From contig NCHD01000030.1 in assembly GCA_002257045.1 (NCBI GenBank), positions 1 through 57,681 on the forward strand: DNA of 57,681 bases, read 5' to 3'. The notes under the pieces are model-generated. The model saw only the letters and a list, made by a program, of their open reading frames with translations, did no database searches and was not told the DNA's origin. The stretch is from Hydrogenophilales bacterium 16-61-112. Its GTDB lineage: Bacteria > Pseudomonadota > Gammaproteobacteria > Burkholderiales > Thiobacillaceae. Of this stretch, positions 17,403 through 26,411 are shown piece by piece. Positions within the stretch are counted from its first letter, which is position 1, and the number at the start of each line of letters is the position of its first letter. The position numbers and the translations under genes were made by a program.

Positions 17403-18544
17403 ATGGTTCCCTACCTCACCACTGCACTCACCGGCCCGGGTGGATATCCGCAACGCCGGCTTCAAGGTCGCACCGGTCGACACCAACCTGTTCCCCGGCG
17501 GCTTCAACAATCTGAACCCGGCATTCATGTCGCTCTCCATCCACGCGGCGATGGGCGCGGTGGAAAAAATCTGCCCCGATGCCCAACGCTTGTTACTCAT
17601 TCCCGAGAACCACACCCGCAACACCTTCTACCTGCAGAACGTCGCTGTGCTGGCGCACATCCTGCGCCAGACCGGCCTGATTGTGCGCATCGGCACGCTG
17701 ATTCCCGAGATCACCCAGCCAACCACGCTGGAACTGCCGGGCGGCGGACGCCTCACGCTGGAACCCTTGATCCGCAAGGGCGATCGCATCGGGCTGGAAG
17801 GCTTCGACCCCTGCGCCGTACTGCTCAACAATGACCTGTCGGCCGGCGTGCCGGACATCCTGAAAGGCATCGAGCAAACCATCATGCCGCCGCTGCACGC
17901 GGGCTGGGCCACCCGCCGCAAATCGCTGCACTTCAAGGCTTACCAGCATGTCGCCAGCGAGTTCGCGCGGCTGGTGGGAATCGACCCGTGGCTGATCGAC
18001 CCCTATTTCGACCACTGCGGCAAGATCGACTTTCACCAGCGCCAGGGCGAGGACTGCCTGGCAGAAAAAGTCGGCAAGCTGCTCGCCAAGATCCAGCTCA
18101 AATACACCGAATACGGCATCGACCAGCCGCCCTTTGTCATCGTCAAGGCCGACGCCGGCACCTACGGCATGGGCATCATGACGGTGAAATCACCCGACGA
18201 CGTGCGCGAACTCAACCGCAAGCAGCGCAACAAGATGGCGGTCGGCAAGGAAGGCATGGACATCAGCGAAGTGCTGATCCAGGAAGGCGTCTACACCTTC
18301 GAGAGCATCAACGAATACCGGGCGCGGCATCGACGAAAACCTCAACAGCCCCGGGATGCACTTTGTGCCGCTGGCGTTCGACGAAACCTGTGTCATGCCC
18401 GACCGCAGCGCCAACCCCGACGCCAGCCCGAACCGTTTTTATGCCTACGGCGTGATCGCGCGGCTGGCGATGCTGGCCGCCAGCATCGAGCTCGACGAAG
18501 CGCTCAACGCCGCTGAAAACGCGGCCGAAAGTGCCGCTGCATGA
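17403..18544 (+). pseudogene. gshA: Glutamate-cysteine ligase gene broken by two internal deletions
   Basis: The first step of glutathione synthesis, in the betaproteobacterial GshA style. Coding potential moves through three frames. It begins MVPYLTTALTGP (ATG 17403), then jumps near 17437 to a long frame that opens DIRNAGFKVAPVDTNLFPG and continues to about 18318 (ESINE), then to the third frame (GRGIDENLNSPGMHF) up to the TGA at 18542-18544. Compared with remembered homologues, about 33 residues are missing at the first junction and about 22 at the second; both gaps must be 2 modulo 3 in length, so both shift frame. The true stop overlaps the gshB start (ATGA), as expected for an intact gshAB operon. 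Either a real pseudogene or assembly error. Confidence 0.85.
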
Positions 18545-19494
18545 AACTGCTGTTCATCGTTGACCCGCTGGCCGGACTCAAGCCCTACAAGGACTCGAGC
18601 GTGGCGATGATGCGCGCGGCGGTCGCGCGCGGCCACACCGCGTACATCGCCGAAGCCCGTCATCTCGATGTGCAGGACGGCTTTACCCACGCCGCCTGCA
18701 GCACGCTCGAGGTGCGCGCCAATGACGACTGGTATCGCGTGATCGAAACCCGCGACTGGTTGCTGAAGGATTTCGACGCCGTGGTGATGCGCACCGACCC
18801 GCCGGTCGACACCGATTATTTACTGGCGACCCATCTGCTCGGCATCGCTGAGAGCAACGGCGCGCGCGTGCTGAACAGCCCGGCGTGTCTGCGCGACTTC
18901 AACGAAAAACTCGCCATCCTGAATTTTCCGCGCTTCATCGCGCCCACCCGGGTGTCGGCCGATTCGGCACGGATCGGCGACTTTCTTGCCGAACAGGGCG
19001 ACATCATCGTCAAGCCGCTCACCGAAATGGGCGGCGCCGGCATCTTCCGCCTCACGCTGGCCGACCCCAACCGCAACGCCATCCTCGAAACGCTCACCCA
19101 CAAAGGCCGCCGCGCCATCATGGCGCAACGCTATCTGCCCGCGATCAGCGAAGGCGACAAGCGAATCCTGCTGATCGACGGCGAAGTCGTGCCGTGGGCG
19201 CTCGCGCGCATCCCCAAGGCCGGCGAAACGCGCGGCAACCTGGCCGCCGGCGGCACCGCCCGCGCGCAGCCGCTGTCGGCGCGCGACCTTGACATCGCCG
19301 AAACCATCGCGCCGTGGGCAAAAGACAATGGCATCTTTCTCGCCGGGCTCGATGTGATTGGCGACTGCCTGACCGAAATCAACGTCACCAGCCCCACCGG
19401 GTTTCAGGAAATCACCGCGCAGACGGGGCATGACGTGGCAGAGCAATTCATCGCCGCGATTGAACGTGGACGTTTGGCCACGATTCATCCTTGA
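18541..19494 (+). CDS. gshB: Glutathione synthetase
   Basis: 317-residue ATP-grasp ligase joining gamma-glutamylcysteine and glycine. It begins MKLLFIVDPLAGLKPYKDSS, has MRTDPPVDTDYL, the ATP-grasp segment IIVKPLTEMGGAGIFRL, RGNLAAGG and NVTSPTGFQEI, all GshB features, and normal length. ATG 18541 overlaps the end of the gshA reading frame. Intact, in contrast to its partner gshA. Confidence 0.96.
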   Translation: MKLLFIVDPLAGLKPYKDSSVAMMRAAVARGHTAYIAEARHLDVQDGFTHAACSTLEVRANDDWYRVIETRDWLLKDFDAVVMRTDPPVDTDYLLATHLLGIAESNGARVLNSPACLRDFNEKLAILNFPRFIAPTRVSADSARIGDFLAEQGDIIVKPLTEMGGAGIFRLTLADPNRNAILETLTHKGRRAIMAQRYLPAISEGDKRILLIDGEVVPWALARIPKAGETRGNLAAGGTARAQPLSARDLDIAETIAPWAKDNGIFLAGLDVIGDCLTEINVTSPTGFQEITAQTGHDVAEQFIAAIERGRLATIHP

Positions 19495-19508
19495 GGCCCT
19501 GCTAGCGC

Positions 19509-20507
19509 ATGCGCTCAGCGCGACCCGGCCTGTGGCTTTTTCTGATGTGGGCGCTTGCCGCCTGCAGCCCGCCGCCGCTAATACAGCAACAATCCTATGT
19601 GTTCGGCACCCTGGTTGAAATCAGCGTCTATGGCGCGCCGGAAGCACAGGCCAGGCAGGCAACGGCAGCAGTGCTGGCGCGCTTCGATGCACTGCATCAA
19701 CAATTGCACGCTTGGCAACCGAGTGAACTGTCGCGGCTGAACGCAACCCTGGCAATAAGCGAACGCGCAAGCGTCACGCCCGATCTGGCGGCGATGCTGC
19801 GGGATGCGCAAACATTCTCGACCCAGTCCGGCGACCTGTTCAACCCGGCCATCGGCGGACTGATCGCGCTGTGGGGGTTTCACGCCGACACGCCGCAATC
19901 GCGCGTGCCGGATGCGGCGGCGATTGCAGACTGGGTGAAGCGGCAGCCACGCATGGGCGATCTGCATATCGAAAACAATCGGGTCTGGAGTGATAACCCG
20001 GCGGTGCAGCTTGACCTCGGCGGCTACGCCAAGGGTCGCGCGCTGGACGACGCGGTGGTGATCCTGAAGCAGCACGGCATCAAGAATGCGCTGGTGAACA
20101 TCGGCGGCAACGTGATCGCGCTGGGCCAGCACGGCGACCGTTCGTGGCGCGTCGGCATCCAGCATCCGCGCAAGGCAGGCACGCTGGCGACGCTGGACTT
20201 GCGCGACGGCGAGGCGATCGGCACCTCGGGCGACTACCAGCGCTATTTCGAGGCCGGCGGCAAGCGTTACAGCCATTTAATCGACCCGCGCAGCGGCTGG
20301 CCGGCCACGGGCATGCAGTCGGTGACGGTGCTCGTTTCCGGCGATCGGGCGGGCACGCGTTCGGACGCGCTGTCCAAGCCGCTGTTCATCGGCGGCGCGG
20401 CACAACTATCGCAGACGGCAGCCCGCTTGAATCTGGGCGACTATCTGGCGGTGGACGCCGGAGGACAAATGCAGGTCTCGGCGGCGATGCAGGCCCGGCT
20501 TCGCTAG
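19509..20507 (+). CDS. apbE: FAD:protein FMN transferase (ApbE), lipoprotein
   Basis: 332 residues. It attaches FMN to Thr of target flavoproteins (for example Rnf/Nqr-type subunits) in the periplasm. The lipobox ALAAC gives lipidated Cys19. Family motifs: DLGGYAKGRALD, NIGGNV, GTSGDYQRYFE and HLIDPRSGWP, plus the C-terminal GTRSDALSK metal site. It follows gshB by 14 bases. No obvious flavinylation target lies in the window. Confidence 0.93.
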   Translation: MRSARPGLWLFLMWALAACSPPPLIQQQSYVFGTLVEISVYGAPEAQARQATAAVLARFDALHQQLHAWQPSELSRLNATLAISERASVTPDLAAMLRDAQTFSTQSGDLFNPAIGGLIALWGFHADTPQSRVPDAAAIADWVKRQPRMGDLHIENNRVWSDNPAVQLDLGGYAKGRALDDAVVILKQHGIKNALVNIGGNVIALGQHGDRSWRVGIQHPRKAGTLATLDLRDGEAIGTSGDYQRYFEAGGKRYSHLIDPRSGWPATGMQSVTVLVSGDRAGTRSDALSKPLFIGGAAQLSQTAARLNLGDYLAVDAGGQMQVSAAMQARLR

Positions 20508-20536
20508 AATGCTGCTTTTGGTCTGACGTTTACACA

Positions 20537-20842
20537 ATGATAGGCATCCTCATCGTCGCCCCACGGCTGAACGAGCTGGCCGCCCTCAATGACAAGGAAG
20601 GCGAAGGCATTCTGGTGCTGACCGACGTCTACGGCGCCACCCCCAGCAATACGCTGTGCCGGCTGCTCGAACCGGCCCACATCGAAGGCGTTTCCGGTGT
20701 CAACCTGCCGATGCTGCTGAAAGCCCTGAATTACCGCGACACGCTGAGCTTGCCGCAACTAGTGCTGCGCATCGTCGAAGGCGGGCGCAACAGCATCAAC
20801 CATATTTCAGAGGGCATGTGCGATGCTGCAAAGGGACGTTGA
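20537..20842 (+). CDS. PTS EIIA (mannose/Ntr-like) protein, internally truncated
   Basis: 101 residues in this sequence; relatives in betaproteobacterial EIIA-HPr-EI clusters have about 130-140. It begins MIGILIVA, normally followed by the His-Gly of the phosphorylation site (HGTLG) and about 35 residues, but here passes straight to a segment ending LNDKEGEGILVLTDVYGATPSN. The reading frame is kept, yet the phosphorylatable His near residue 9 is absent. The rest (VSGVNLPMLLKAL) is normal. It overlaps ptsH by 20 bases. If the sequence is correct the protein cannot accept phosphate from HPr, so the relay would be blind. Confidence 0.8.
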   Translation: MIGILIVAPRLNELAALNDKEGEGILVLTDVYGATPSNTLCRLLEPAHIEGVSGVNLPMLLKALNYRDTLSLPQLVLRIVEGGRNSINHISEGMCDAAKGR

Positions 20843-21092
20843 AATCGTCAACAAGCTCGGCCTGCATGCGCGCCCTTCTGCCAAGCTCACCCAGCTCACC
20901 TCCCGCTTCAAGAGCCAGGTCTTCATGACCCGCAACGGCCGCCGCATCAACGCCAAAAGCATCATGGGGGTGATGATGCTGGCCGCGGCCAAGGGCAGCG
21001 TCATCACGCTGGAAACCGACGGCGAGGACGAGGCGGCCGCGATGGATGCGCTGCTCGAGTTGATCGCCAGCGGCTTCGGAGAAGAACGGTGA
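20823..21092 (+). CDS. ptsH: Phosphocarrier protein HPr
   Basis: 89 residues. GLHARPSAKL carries the phosphorylated His15; the second site KSIMGVMML includes the regulatory Ser. It takes phosphate from EI and, in this gene context, passes it to a regulatory EIIA and not to a sugar permease. It overlaps the EIIA gene upstream and EI downstream (GTGA). Confidence 0.95.
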   Translation: MLQRDVEIVNKLGLHARPSAKLTQLTSRFKSQVFMTRNGRRINAKSIMGVMMLAAAKGSVITLETDGEDEAAAMDALLELIASGFGEER

Positions 21093-22813
21093 GCTTTTCC
21101 CTGCACGGCATCGGCGTATCGGGCGGCATCGCCATCGGCTATGCGCACATCACCTCGAGCGCGCGCGTCGAAGTGCCGCAGTACATGCTCGATCTGCAAT
21201 ATATCGACGAGGAGCTGGCGCGCTTCGACGCCGCCATCCTCACCACCCGCGAAGAACTCGAAACCCTGCGGCTGCATATTCCCGCGCACGCGCCGGCCGA
21301 ACTGTCGGCGTTTCTCGACATGCACCTGATGTTCCTCGGCGACTCGACCATCGCCGAAGAACCGAAGCGTCTGATCCGGGAATCGCAATGCAATGCCGAG
21401 TGGGCGCTGGCGCAGCAAATGGAGGCGCTGGTGGCGCGCTTCGATGAAATCGAAGATCCCTATCTGCGCAGCCGCCAGGACGACGTAGTGCAGGTGGTGC
21501 AGCGCGTACTCAAGGTGTTGCTCGGTCACCCCAGCCATTTGCCGCTGGACGTCAACTTCGACGAAGAACGCATCCTGGTCGCGCACGAACTGTCGCCGGC
21601 CGACATGATCCTGTTCAAGAGCGTGCGCTTCGCCGCCTTCATCACCGACCTCGGCGGCACCACGTCGCACACGGCGATCCTGGCGCGCAGCATGGCGATT
21701 CCGTCGGTGATGGCGCTGCACAACGCGCGCGGCCTGATCCGCGATCACGATCTGCTGATCGTCGACGGCCGCGACGGCGTGGTCATCGTCAACCCGGACG
21801 AGTCGGCGCTCGCCGAATACCGGCTGCGGCAGAACCAGTGGCGCATCGATACCGAAAAACTCAAGCGCCTGAAGACCAGCAAATCGGCCACGCTGGATGG
21901 CACGCCCATCGCGTTGATGGCGAACATCGAGCTGCTCAGCGATCTCGATGCGGTCAAAGCGGCCGGCGCGCACGGAATCGGCCTGTTCCGCAGCGAATTC
22001 ATGTTCCTCAACCGCAGCGACCTGCCGAACGAGGAAGAACAGTACGCGTTTTACAAAACGGTCACCGAGTCGCTCGACGGCAAACCGGTCACCATCCGCA
22101 CCCTCGACCTGGGCGCCGACAAGCAGGCGCCGTGGGGACACTCGGTGGCCGACAACCCGGCGCTGGGCCTGCGCGCGATCCGCCTGTGCCTGGCCGAGCC
22201 CGGCCTGTTTCAGACACAGTTGCGGGCGATCCTGCGCGCCTCGCATCACGGCCGGGTGAACATCCTCATTCCCATGCTGGCCAGCTTTGTCGAACTGCGC
22301 CAGACCCTGCAGCACATCGATGCCGCCAAGGCCGCGTTGCGCAAAGACGGCCTCAAGTTCGACGAAAGCATTGCCATCGGCGGCATGATCGAAGTGCCTG
22401 CGGCCGCGTTGTCAGCCGGTTTTTTTGCCGAGCAGCTGGATTTCCTGTCGATCGGCACCAACGATCTGATCCAGTACACGCTGGCGATCGACCGTGCCGA
22501 CGACAGCGTGGCGCATCTCTACGACCCGCTGCATCCAGCCGTGCTCAACCTGATCCAGCACACCATCCGCGCCGGCAACAAAGCCGGCAAACCGGTCTCG
22601 GTATGCGGGGAAATGGCGGGAGATCCGCTGTTGACGCGCTTGCTGCTGGGGCTGGGACTGCGCTCGTTCTCGATGCAGGCGGCCAGCTTGCTGCAGGTCA
22701 AGCAGCAGGTACTGAAAGCGCAGATGGATGAGCTGGCGCCGCTGACGCAGCGCTTGCTTAAAAACACCGACCCCGACAAGACGCTCCAGCTGCTGGGTCG
22801 CCTCAACAGCTAG
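21089..22813 (+). CDS. ptsI: PTS enzyme I (phosphoenolpyruvate-protein phosphotransferase)
   Basis: 574 residues; autophosphorylates from PEP and donates to HPr. The HPr-binding N-terminal domain, GGTTSHTAILARS with the active His, then the PEP-binding barrel with FRSEFMFLNR, IRTLDLGADK, GLRAIRLCL and SVCGEMAGDP are present. It starts with GTG 21089 overlapping ptsH. No sugar-specific EIIBC genes are nearby, consistent with a regulatory PTS. Confidence 0.96.
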   Translation: MSFSLHGIGVSGGIAIGYAHITSSARVEVPQYMLDLQYIDEELARFDAAILTTREELETLRLHIPAHAPAELSAFLDMHLMFLGDSTIAEEPKRLIRESQCNAEWALAQQMEALVARFDEIEDPYLRSRQDDVVQVVQRVLKVLLGHPSHLPLDVNFDEERILVAHELSPADMILFKSVRFAAFITDLGGTTSHTAILARSMAIPSVMALHNARGLIRDHDLLIVDGRDGVVIVNPDESALAEYRLRQNQWRIDTEKLKRLKTSKSATLDGTPIALMANIELLSDLDAVKAAGAHGIGLFRSEFMFLNRSDLPNEEEQYAFYKTVTESLDGKPVTIRTLDLGADKQAPWGHSVADNPALGLRAIRLCLAEPGLFQTQLRAILRASHHGRVNILIPMLASFVELRQTLQHIDAAKAALRKDGLKFDESIAIGGMIEVPAAALSAGFFAEQLDFLSIGTNDLIQYTLAIDRADDSVAHLYDPLHPAVLNLIQHTIRAGNKAGKPVSVCGEMAGDPLLTRLLLGLGLRSFSMQAASLLQVKQQVLKAQMDELAPLTQRLLKNTDPDKTLQLLGRLNS

Positions 22814-22827
22814 AACGGGCTTTCGAC

Positions 22828-24732
22828 CTACGCAGCCAGCTGCGCGGCAATGCGCGCGAGCGCCAGCTTGTCGTGGCGCATGTCGCTGATCTGCTGCTTG
22901 ATCTGCGCCATGCGGCTGTGCAGCGTGCCCATGTTTTCCAGAATGCGCTGCAAGCTGCCGAGCCGCGTGTCGAGATACTGCTTGTGCTCGCGGATGCGCG
23001 TCATGACCGGATCGAGCGCGATCCGCAGCCAGCGCTCCGCCTCGGTTCGCGCCAGATTGAACGCCTTGCGCGCTTCGATCGCAAGCCCGGCATAGAACCG
23101 ACGGATCATGAAGTTCTTTTCCAGCAGCAGATTGGCGGGGTCACGGCAAAACGCGTCGGTCTCCAGCATCAAGGCTTTCAGGCGGTTGCGGTAGGCGCCC
23201 AGGTCCAGCCGCGGAACCTGCATCTTGGGCAGCTTGTGATCGCGATGAAAGCGGACATACGCCCGGTCCAGCGTTTCCAGCATGCTGTCGGCCATTTTGG
23301 TGGCCTGCTCCAGCCGATCATTCATCTGCTCGCTCAACTGGCGAATCCCGCCCGTCAGGCCACGGGTGGTCAGGCTGCCTTGCATGGCAGCGCGACCTGC
23401 CTTGCAAATCCCATCAAGGGTGTCCTCGGACAAATTCGCCAGCAGCTGCTCGCCCTGTGCCTGAACCATTTTCCGGGTCAGCCGGAACTGCACTGCCGTC
23501 GCATCGTAGCTGTCTTTTTCCTGCTGCAGGCTGGCGCGCGTCTGCTCGATCAACTCGCGATTCTTGCCGGACAGCTGGGTGAGCTGAACCAGCTCGTCGC
23601 TGCTCCGCTTGAGCCGCGCGTCGAGATCGGTGCGGCTTTCATCCAGCGAACCCGTGACTTCACGGCTGATCGCGTGGTGCAGCATGTCGCGTCGTGACGG
23701 AATCACCTGATGCGCCAGCAGATATTCCAGCGACTCGATCCCCGAGCGCACCCGCAGGGCGGCATCCTTCTTGATCGTTGCCACCAGTGCTTTTTGCGCC
23801 GATACGGCAAACACCCTGCTGCGCGGCATCTTCAGCACACGTGCCGTTTCCTCGGCCTGGCGCTCGATCGCGGCCTGCACCTCGGCATCGCTTTTGAGCT
23901 CGTCCCACAACATGTCGATCTTGTTCAGCACGGCGACGTGGTAGTTGGTATGCCGGTGCACGTGCTTCTGCCAGATTTCCAGATCCGAGCGCGTCACACC
24001 GGTGTCCGTCGCCAGCAAAAACATCACGGCATGCGCATTGGGAATCACCGACAGCGTGAGCTCGGGTTCCGCGCCCAGCGCATTGAGTCCGGGCGTATCC
24101 AGAATGATCAGCCCGGCCCGCAACAAAGGATGCGGGTAATTAACCAGGGCATAGCGCCAGGCCGGCACTTCAACCGTGCCGTCCGGCCGCAATTGATGGC
24201 GCTCGCTGGCATCGTCCCCATTCCACAGCCCGAGCTCGATGGCTTCTACCGCCGGCATCGGCCGGGTTTCGGTGAGCTTTTTCAGGCTTTGCTGCATCTG
24301 GCGCGGATCGGCCGGATCGAGCGCAATCCTGCACCACTCGATGGGCATGTGCTTCAGCTGGCCTAGCGATTCATCGCGGCGCCGCGTCTCGATCGGAAGT
24401 AAACAAAGGCTGGGCGCCTCATCCTGGTTGAAAAACAGTTCGGTTGGGCACATGGTGGTGCGGCCGGCTTCCGAGGGCAGCAGACGCTGGCCTTGATCGG
24501 CAAAAAACAGGGCATTGATGAGCTCGGTTTTACCGCGGGAAAACTCGGCGACAAACGCCACCACCAGCTTGTCCTGGCGCAGCGCTGCGGCCGCGTCGGT
24601 CAAGCGCAGCGAACGCACGGCATCGATGCCATGCTGCTGATCCAGCCAGTTGGAGTACTCCGTAATCGCGTTCGCCAGACGTAAACGCCGCTCACTGAAG
24701 TCGGCGACTTCCTGTTCCAGATGGACACTCAT
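22828..24732 (-). CDS. Dynamin-like GTPase
   Basis: 634 residues. G1 P-loop AEFSRGKTE near residue 63, a G2-like Thr region SEAGRTTMCPTELF, G3 LDTPGLNALG near 215, and G4 NKIDML near 275, followed by about 340 residues of predicted helix with long charged stretches, as in bacterial dynamin-like proteins. A membrane remodelling or envelope-stress role is inferred from the family. ATG 24732 overlaps the stop of the upstream yggU gene (ATGA), so it ends the yggS-proC-yggT-yggU operon. Confidence 0.85.
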   Translation of the reverse strand: MSVHLEQEVADFSERRLRLANAITEYSNWLDQQHGIDAVRSLRLTDAAAALRQDKLVVAFVAEFSRGKTELINALFFADQGQRLLPSEAGRTTMCPTELFFNQDEAPSLCLLPIETRRRDESLGQLKHMPIEWCRIALDPADPRQMQQSLKKLTETRPMPAVEAIELGLWNGDDASERHQLRPDGTVEVPAWRYALVNYPHPLLRAGLIILDTPGLNALGAEPELTLSVIPNAHAVMFLLATDTGVTRSDLEIWQKHVHRHTNYHVAVLNKIDMLWDELKSDAEVQAAIERQAEETARVLKMPRSRVFAVSAQKALVATIKKDAALRVRSGIESLEYLLAHQVIPSRRDMLHHAISREVTGSLDESRTDLDARLKRSSDELVQLTQLSGKNRELIEQTRASLQQEKDSYDATAVQFRLTRKMVQAQGEQLLANLSEDTLDGICKAGRAAMQGSLTTRGLTGGIRQLSEQMNDRLEQATKMADSMLETLDRAYVRFHRDHKLPKMQVPRLDLGAYRNRLKALMLETDAFCRDPANLLLEKNFMIRRFYAGLAIEARKAFNLARTEAERWLRIALDPVMTRIREHKQYLDTRLGSLQRILENMGTLHSRMAQIKQQISDMRHDKLALARIAAQLAA

Positions 24733-25034
24733 GTTGGGCTATTCATTTCCAAATTACGCCAGAGCGTGTTGTCACTACAAACGGCGATCGTTTTTTTACG
24801 CGATGACTCGCCGCGCACCAGGCGCAGTGCTGATTTCGGCACCCCCAGCTGCGTGGCGAGCCAGGATAGCAAGACCGCATTCGCCTTGTTATCGACTGCC
24901 GGCGCGGCGATCTTTAATTTCAGGCGGCCGTCGTGCTCGCCGACCACGGCCGAAGCTTTTGCCCCTGGCTGCACATGCAGCTCCAGCAGCCACGCGTCGC
25001 CGCTGCGGCGGCGCCAGCCAGGCTCAGAGGGCAC
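24729..25034 (-). CDS. yggU: DUF167 family protein (YggU)
   Basis: 101 residues of the small conserved YggU/DUF167 fold: LELHVQPGAKASAVVGEHDGR-type opening, then LKIAAPAVDNKAN and the late VRGESSRKKT. Function unknown. It overlaps yggT by 11 bases and the dynamin-like gene by 3. The yggT-yggU pairing is widespread in proteobacteria. Confidence 0.9.
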   Translation of the reverse strand: MPSEPGWRRRSGDAWLLELHVQPGAKASAVVGEHDGRLKLKIAAPAVDNKANAVLLSWLATQLGVPKSALRLVRGESSRKKTIAVCSDNTLWRNLEMNSPT

Positions 25035-25599
25035 CCAGAAGCGCCTGCTCGGCCGCCATGACCGGCACCATCAACACCAGCTGGCACAGGATGAACAGCA
25101 CGATCGGCGTCAGATCGACGTTCGCCACCATCGGCACAATCCGGCGTAGCGGACGCAAGAACGGCTCGGACAGCTCGTACACCACGGGCGCCAGCGGCGA
25201 TTGGGTGTTCACCCACGACAAGATCGCGCGCGCCAGGGTAATGCCGATGATCATGTAAACCGCGAGGTTCAACAGCCGCACCACAGCCAGCCCCAGCATG
25301 ACCGGCCACACCTTGCCGCCCGCCAGCGCAAAGGGAAAATCATTCAGCCAGTAACCGGACGTCACCACAGCAAACTCGACCAGCAAGGCCAGCAGCAGGC
25401 ACGCCCAGTCGAGTCCCAGAAACCCCGGCACCACGCGGCGCAACGGCTTCACGGCAAAGTCGGTCAGGGCGACGATGAACTGGGCGAAGGGGTTGCGAAA
25501 CGGCACCCGGAACAGCTGCATCATGAAGCGCAGCAGGACGGCAATCACGAACAGATTGCCAATCGTCTGGATCAGAAATGCCAGTGCACCTGAAATCAT
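25024..25599 (-). CDS. yggT: YggT family membrane protein
   Basis: 191 residues with two YggT repeats, each with paired membrane helices and the loop motif FRNPFAQF (first) and LSEPFLRPLRRIVP (second). Role unclear; the family is linked to cell shape and osmotic tolerance in some bacteria. It overlaps proC by 4 bases (ATGA) and yggU by 11. Confidence 0.9.
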   Translation of the reverse strand: MISGALAFLIQTIGNLFVIAVLLRFMMQLFRVPFRNPFAQFIVALTDFAVKPLRRVVPGFLGLDWACLLLALLVEFAVVTSGYWLNDFPFALAGGKVWPVMLGLAVVRLLNLAVYMIIGITLARAILSWVNTQSPLAPVVYELSEPFLRPLRRIVPMVANVDLTPIVLFILCQLVLMVPVMAAEQALLGAL

Positions 25600-26411
25600 G
25601 CCAGGCGCCCCAGTTCGTCACCCAGTTCGGCGCTGCGGCGGCTGGCCGCATCCACCGCCTGGGCGAAAGCCGGTTTGACCCCGGCGGCTTCGAGCGCGGC
25701 GATGCCACGCTCGGTCGTGCCGCCCTTGGAGGTCACACGGCTACGCAACAAGGCGGGCTCCTCGCCCGACTCCAGCGCCAGCTTGGCCGCGCCAAAAAAA
25801 GTCTGCAATGCCAGCTGGCGCGCGGTAGCGGCAGACAAGCCCTGCGCCGCTGCCGCCGCCTCGAGCGACTCGATGCAATAAAACACGTAGGCCGGGCCGC
25901 TGCCGGAAACCGCCGTCACCGCATCCAGCTCGGTTTCGTTGTCCACCCACACCACGCCGCCGACCGCGCGCAGCACGGTTTCGGCCTGCGAGCGCGCGGC
26001 CTGGGCAACGCTGTCCGGCGCAAACAGGCCGGCAATTCCGGCCTGAACCAGTGCCGGGGTATTGGGCATGGCGCGAACGATCTGGCCATGCCCGCCGAGC
26101 CAGCGACCGAGATCCGCCACCCGTACCCCGGCGACAATCGAAATCACCAGCTGGGTCGAAAGTCGCGTGGACAGCGACGCCGCCACCTCGGGCAGGGATT
26201 GCGGCTTGACGGCCAGCACGATCAGGCCATGCAGGTGTGCCTGCGCCAGATCGGTATGCGTTTCCACGCCAAAGCGCGCGGCCAGCTGGCCCCGCGCATC
26301 GGCATTGATCTCCACCACTTCGATATCGGCCGGCTGCGCGCCGCTGGCGATCAAGCCGCCGATGATGGCCGCAGCCATGTTGCCGCCGCCGATGAAACTG
26401 ACCTTATTCAT
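25596..26411 (-). CDS. proC: Pyrroline-5-carboxylate reductase
   Basis: 271 residues; last step of proline synthesis. Rossmann motif SFIGGGNMAAAI, VLAVKPQ, RAMPNTPALV, and the C-terminal SKGGTTERGIAALE are diagnostic. ATG 26411 is preceded by AAGGA at good spacing, so the six-codon upstream extension is rejected. It overlaps yggS by 8 bases. proA, earlier in the pathway, is at 50066. Confidence 0.96.
   Translation of the reverse strand: MNKVSFIGGGNMAAAIIGGLIASGAQPADIEVVEINADARGQLAARFGVETHTDLAQAHLHGLIVLAVKPQSLPEVAASLSTRLSTQLVISIVAGVRVADLGRWLGGHGQIVRAMPNTPALVQAGIAGLFAPDSVAQAARSQAETVLRAVGGVVWVDNETELDAVTAVSGSGPAYVFYCIESLEAAAAAQGLSAATARQLALQTFFGAAKLALESGEEPALLRSRVTSKGGTTERGIAALEAAGVKPAFAQAVDAASRRSAELGDELGRLA

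Noticed and set aside
20807..22315. Minus-strand frame of 502 codons opposite ptsI
   Set aside because: Shadow frame; ptsI on the plus strand is complete and conserved.
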